A stretch of 64,000 nucleotides of DNA from Methylotenera sp965234545. GTDB lineage: Bacteria; Pseudomonadota; Gammaproteobacteria; Burkholderiales; Methylophilaceae. Shown here one piece after another: positions 61,390 to 64,000 of this stretch. Where the stretch lies: positions 1,736,001 to 1,800,000 of the forward strand of contig OZ248348.1 in assembly GCA_965234545.1 (NCBI GenBank). Reading direction: 5' to 3'. Both the position numbers and the translations under genes were made by a program. The notes beneath the pieces are model-generated. The model made no database searches and was not told where the DNA came from. It saw only the letters and a list, made by a program, of their open reading frames with translations. The first letter of the stretch is position 1. The number at the start of each line of letters is the position of its first letter.

Positions 61390-63048
61390 TTGAAAGCACA
61401 TCTTACCCAATTACTGGCCACTGCCGCAAAAACTATTGCGCCCGACAGTGCAGATTTAAGCATATTACTAGAGCGGCCTAAATCAGCCGAACACGGCGAT
61501 TTTGCCACCAACCTTGCCTTGGTGCTGGCCAAACCACTAAAACAAAATCCTCGTGCTATTGCCACCCAACTGATTGCGGCCTTACCCAGCAGCGACTTCA
61601 TTGCTAAAACAGAAATAGCCGGCGCCGGTTTTATTAATTTCTTTTTAAATGCCCAATCCCAGCAACAAGTCGTTAACACCATCCTAAGCGCAGGCGCACA
61701 GTACGGGCGTAACGCGAACGGCCAAAAACAAAAAGTCCAAGTGGAATTTGTCTCGGCCAACCCAACCGGTCCACTGCATGTTGGTCACGGTCGTGGCGCG
61801 GCAGTAGGGGATTGCCTAGCGCGATTACTGGACGCAAACGGTTGGGACGTCACCCGTGAGTTTTATTACAACGACGCCGGTGCCCAAATAGACAACCTTA
61901 CCATCTCGGTGTTAGCGCGTTGCAAAGGCATCGCCACCGACGACGCCCGCTTTCCTGAAAACGGCTACCGCGGTGAATACATCGCCGACATAGCGGCCGC
62001 CTTTTTGGCAAAACAAACCGTGGTGGCGGACGACATGCAAGTGAGCGCTAGCGGCGACATCAACGACGAAACAGCGGTACGCCATTTTGCCGTGGCCTAT
62101 TTAAGGCACGAGCAAGATTTGGATTTAACCGCCTTTCAAATCAAATTCGATGTGTTCTCTTTAGAAAGCGCACTGTATGCCGAGGGCAAGGTTGAGCAAA
62201 CCGTGCAAGCCCTGATTAATAGCGGCCATACCTATGAGCAAGACAACGCGCTGTGGTTAAAAACCACTGCTTTTGGCGACGATAAAGACCGCGTCATGCG
62301 CAAAAGCGAAGGCGGCTACACTTACTTTGTGCCCGACGTGGCTTACCATGCCGAAAAATGGCGCCGTGGTTTTGTGCGGGTGATTAACGAGCAAGGTGCC
62401 GATCACCACAGCACTATCACGCGCGTGCGGGCAGGCTTGCAAGCCTTAAATGCGGGCATTCCAGTCGGCTGGCCGGACTACGTGTTACACCAAATGGTCA
62501 CGGTCATGCGCGCTGGCGAAGAAGTGAAGCTGTCTAAACGTGCTGGTAGCTACGTCACCTTACGCGACCTAATAGAAGAAGTGGGTTGCGATGCCACACG
62601 CTATTTCTTAGCGGCGCGGCGTTCGGATTCGCAATTGGTGTTTGATATCGATTTGGCCCGTGCCCAAACTAACGACAACCCGGTGTTTTACATCCAGTAC
62701 GCGCACGCACGTATTTGCAGTGTGTTAACGCAATGGGGCGGCAAGTTAAGCGATTTGCAGCAGGCCGACTTAAGCCCGCTCACGCAGGCGCATGAAATTG
62801 CCTTGATGCAAAGACTAAGCAGCTACCCTGAAACGGTGGCCGATGCGGCAACCGATTTAGCCCCCCACACCATCGCTAATTATTTAAAAGAATTGGCCAG
62901 TGAATTGCACAGCTATTACAACGAATATAAGTTTTTAATTGAAGATGAAGCAGTTAAAATAGCCCGCTTAAGTTTAATTGCGGCGACCCAACAAGTGCTT
63001 AAAAATGGCTTGTATTTACTTGGCGTCAGCGCCCCAGAAAAGATGTAA
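61390..63048 (+). CDS. argS: Arginyl-tRNA synthetase (TTG start)
   Basis: Class I aminoacyl-tRNA synthetase. The 552-residue protein has the HIGH-like PTGPLHVGHGRGAAVGD, a KMSKS-like VKLSKRAGSYVTLRDL and the C-terminal DALR anticodon domain. It starts with TTG (MKAHLTQLLATAAK, the family start). No clear ribosome site precedes it. Followed 12 bases later by a SPOR-domain gene. Confidence 0.96.
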   Translation: MKAHLTQLLATAAKTIAPDSADLSILLERPKSAEHGDFATNLALVLAKPLKQNPRAIATQLIAALPSSDFIAKTEIAGAGFINFFLNAQSQQQVVNTILSAGAQYGRNANGQKQKVQVEFVSANPTGPLHVGHGRGAAVGDCLARLLDANGWDVTREFYYNDAGAQIDNLTISVLARCKGIATDDARFPENGYRGEYIADIAAAFLAKQTVVADDMQVSASGDINDETAVRHFAVAYLRHEQDLDLTAFQIKFDVFSLESALYAEGKVEQTVQALINSGHTYEQDNALWLKTTAFGDDKDRVMRKSEGGYTYFVPDVAYHAEKWRRGFVRVINEQGADHHSTITRVRAGLQALNAGIPVGWPDYVLHQMVTVMRAGEEVKLSKRAGSYVTLRDLIEEVGCDATRYFLAARRSDSQLVFDIDLARAQTNDNPVFYIQYAHARICSVLTQWGGKLSDLQQADLSPLTQAHEIALMQRLSSYPETVADAATDLAPHTIANYLKELASELHSYYNEYKFLIEDEAVKIARLSLIAATQQVLKNGLYLLGVSAPEKM

Positions 63049-63060
63049 GGATTAAAGTGA

Positions 63061-63678
63061 ATGATGAGTAGAGATTACAAACCCAGCACCGAGCGTTCAA
63101 AAAACACCAGCAAAGGCAACCCACTTTTTACTGGATTGCTGATAGGCATACTCATGGGTGTAGCGGCTTCATTAGGCGTGGTCATGTTTATTAAAGGCGG
63201 TGAAAGTCCTTTTGCCCAAAAAACCAGCAACGAAATCACCAAATCCGTGTCTGAGAAAATGCAAGATAAAGCCATAGCGGATCAGGCCAATGCCGATGCG
63301 GCGGCTGAAGCCGGTCCCGATGGCACACAAAACCGTTTCGATTTTTACACCATATTGCCTGGCAGTGAGAGCAAAGTAAGCGCAGAAGAAGAAATTAAAA
63401 TTAAGGATGACGCACCGGAACCGGCACTGCAAATTAGTTACTACTTGCAAATCGGCGCTTTTCAAACCGGCGAGGAAGCCGACAACATGAAAGCAAAATT
63501 AGCTTTGCAAGGTTTTGAAGCCGTGGTGCAAACCGCTACCACTGCGGACAAAGCCATATGGCATCGCGTGCGGGTTGGGCCACTGACGAATTTAGATCAA
63601 ATCAATAAAACAAAAAATGATTTGCTTAAAAATGGCTTCAAAGCCGATTTAATCAAAGTGAATCTGGATAACCAATAA
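63061..63678 (+). CDS. SPOR-domain membrane protein (FtsN-like)
   Basis: The 205-residue protein has a short basic cytoplasmic N-terminus, one transmembrane helix (about 22-45, LFTGLLIGILMGVAASLGVV), an Ala/Asp-rich periplasmic linker and a C-terminal SPOR domain (SYYLQIGAFQTGEEADNMKA ... WHRVRVGPL) that binds denuded septal peptidoglycan. Together with the RFDFYTILP segment this matches the FtsN-like protein commonly found after argS in Betaproteobacteria. The first two codons are both ATG, so the start could be 63061 or 63064. Confidence 0.9.
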   Translation: MMSRDYKPSTERSKNTSKGNPLFTGLLIGILMGVAASLGVVMFIKGGESPFAQKTSNEITKSVSEKMQDKAIADQANADAAAEAGPDGTQNRFDFYTILPGSESKVSAEEEIKIKDDAPEPALQISYYLQIGAFQTGEEADNMKAKLALQGFEAVVQTATTADKAIWHRVRVGPLTNLDQINKTKNDLLKNGFKADLIKVNLDNQ

Positions 63679-63720
63679 TACGACGTAGCAAAATTTAGAC
63701 TCAGGAAAAGGAATCAAATC

Positions 63721-64000
63721 ATGAAAAAATTGTTGAGCGCATTGCTGTTTTTAGCCTCCTTCCAAGTGTTGGCAGCCGACCCACAAATCGGCAGGGAATT
63801 CGATAAAACCCTGCAAATCATCCCTACTGACAACCCCAGTAAAATTGAAGTGACCGAAGTGTTTTGGTACGGCTGCATCCACTGCTACCAAATGGACCCC
63901 TTGCTAAACGACTGGGTAAAAAAATTACCAGCGGACGTCACGTTTAGACGCATGCCTGGTTTACCCCAACCTACTTGGGCCCCTATGGCAAAAGCCTTTT
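63721..64000 (+). CDS. dsbA: Thiol:disulfide interchange protein DsbA (5' part only)
   Basis: Periplasmic disulfide oxidase. The 93 visible codons show a signal peptide (MKKLLSALLFLASFQVLA) and a thioredoxin active site FWYGCIHCYQMDP (CIHC rather than the common CPHC). The gene runs off the right edge. AGGAAAAGGAATC precedes the ATG. It is downstream of argS and the SPOR gene, a usual order. Confidence 0.88.
   Translation, partial: MKKLLSALLFLASFQVLAADPQIGREFDKTLQIIPTDNPSKIEVTEVFWYGCIHCYQMDPLLNDWVKKLPADVTFRRMPGLPQPTWAPMAKAF

Overview
The window is a stretch of a betaproteobacterial chromosome. The evidence is the rpe-gph-trpEGDC arrangement, pilMNOPQ divergent from a class A penicillin-binding protein, metX-metW, rpsP-rimM-trmD-rplS, the rpsU-yqeY-dnaG-rpoD block, gltBD beside hemE, and thiD-thiE-hemL. 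A secreted metallo-hydrolase resembling those of quinoprotein (methanol) oxidation points weakly to a methylotroph-like member of the Nitrosomonadales/Methylophilaceae. That placement is inference. Most of the window is densely packed housekeeping DNA of medium GC.

Layout. 1-5010 (minus): type IV pilus alignment and secretin operon pilM-N-O-P-Q, with pilQ cut by the window edge. 5248-8213 (plus): penicillin-binding protein 1A and a conserved unknown. 8241-14767 (minus): rpe, gph, a tryptophan-rich leader peptide, trpE, trpG, trpD, trpC, hemB. 14894-21870 (plus): hemA-prfA-prmC, metX-metW-ampG-queE. 21950-26608 (plus): queC, the rpsP ribosomal operon, ogt, xerD. 26609-28709: folB, plsY, tsaD. 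28931-33538 (plus): rpsU-yqeY-dnaG-rpoD and a CAT-anticodon tRNA. 33607-37905: a small winged-helix gene, a hemerythrin-like protein, a Cys-containing small protein, an orphan MSHA-type secretin with its TPR partner, and a BFD-like ferredoxin.

38024-42751 is a 4.7 kb integrated element in tRNA-His. It is bounded by 53-bp direct repeats and carries a tyrosine recombinase, an XRE regulator, a DUF4156-type lipoprotein, a membrane protein and a 434-residue protein with the palm-domain signature of family A DNA polymerases. The far end holds a damaged tRNA-His copy. Both ends carry GGACAA repeats with an 11-bp period, probably integrase or regulator arm sites. This element is the most novel part of the window.

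42704-64000: tRNA-His, tRNA-Arg and tRNA-Pro, folD, dksA, the metallo-hydrolase, cytochrome b561, a MAPEG protein, hemE, gltD, gltB, hemL, thiE, thiD, tRNA-Gly, an AT-rich orphan nuclease-helicase (PD-(D/E)XK plus DUF2075) that looks like an acquired defence gene, priA, argS, a SPOR-domain protein and the start of a dsbA-like gene.

Functionally the core genes cover tetrapyrrole synthesis (hemA, hemB, hemE, hemL, spread over several operons), tryptophan synthesis, apparently with leader-peptide control, queuosine precursor synthesis, translation and replication initiation, and type IV pilus assembly. Several starts are non-ATG (pilM, prmC, ampG, rimM, yqeY, argS and the island polymerase-like gene). 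For three of these a well-placed ribosome binding site supports the choice.
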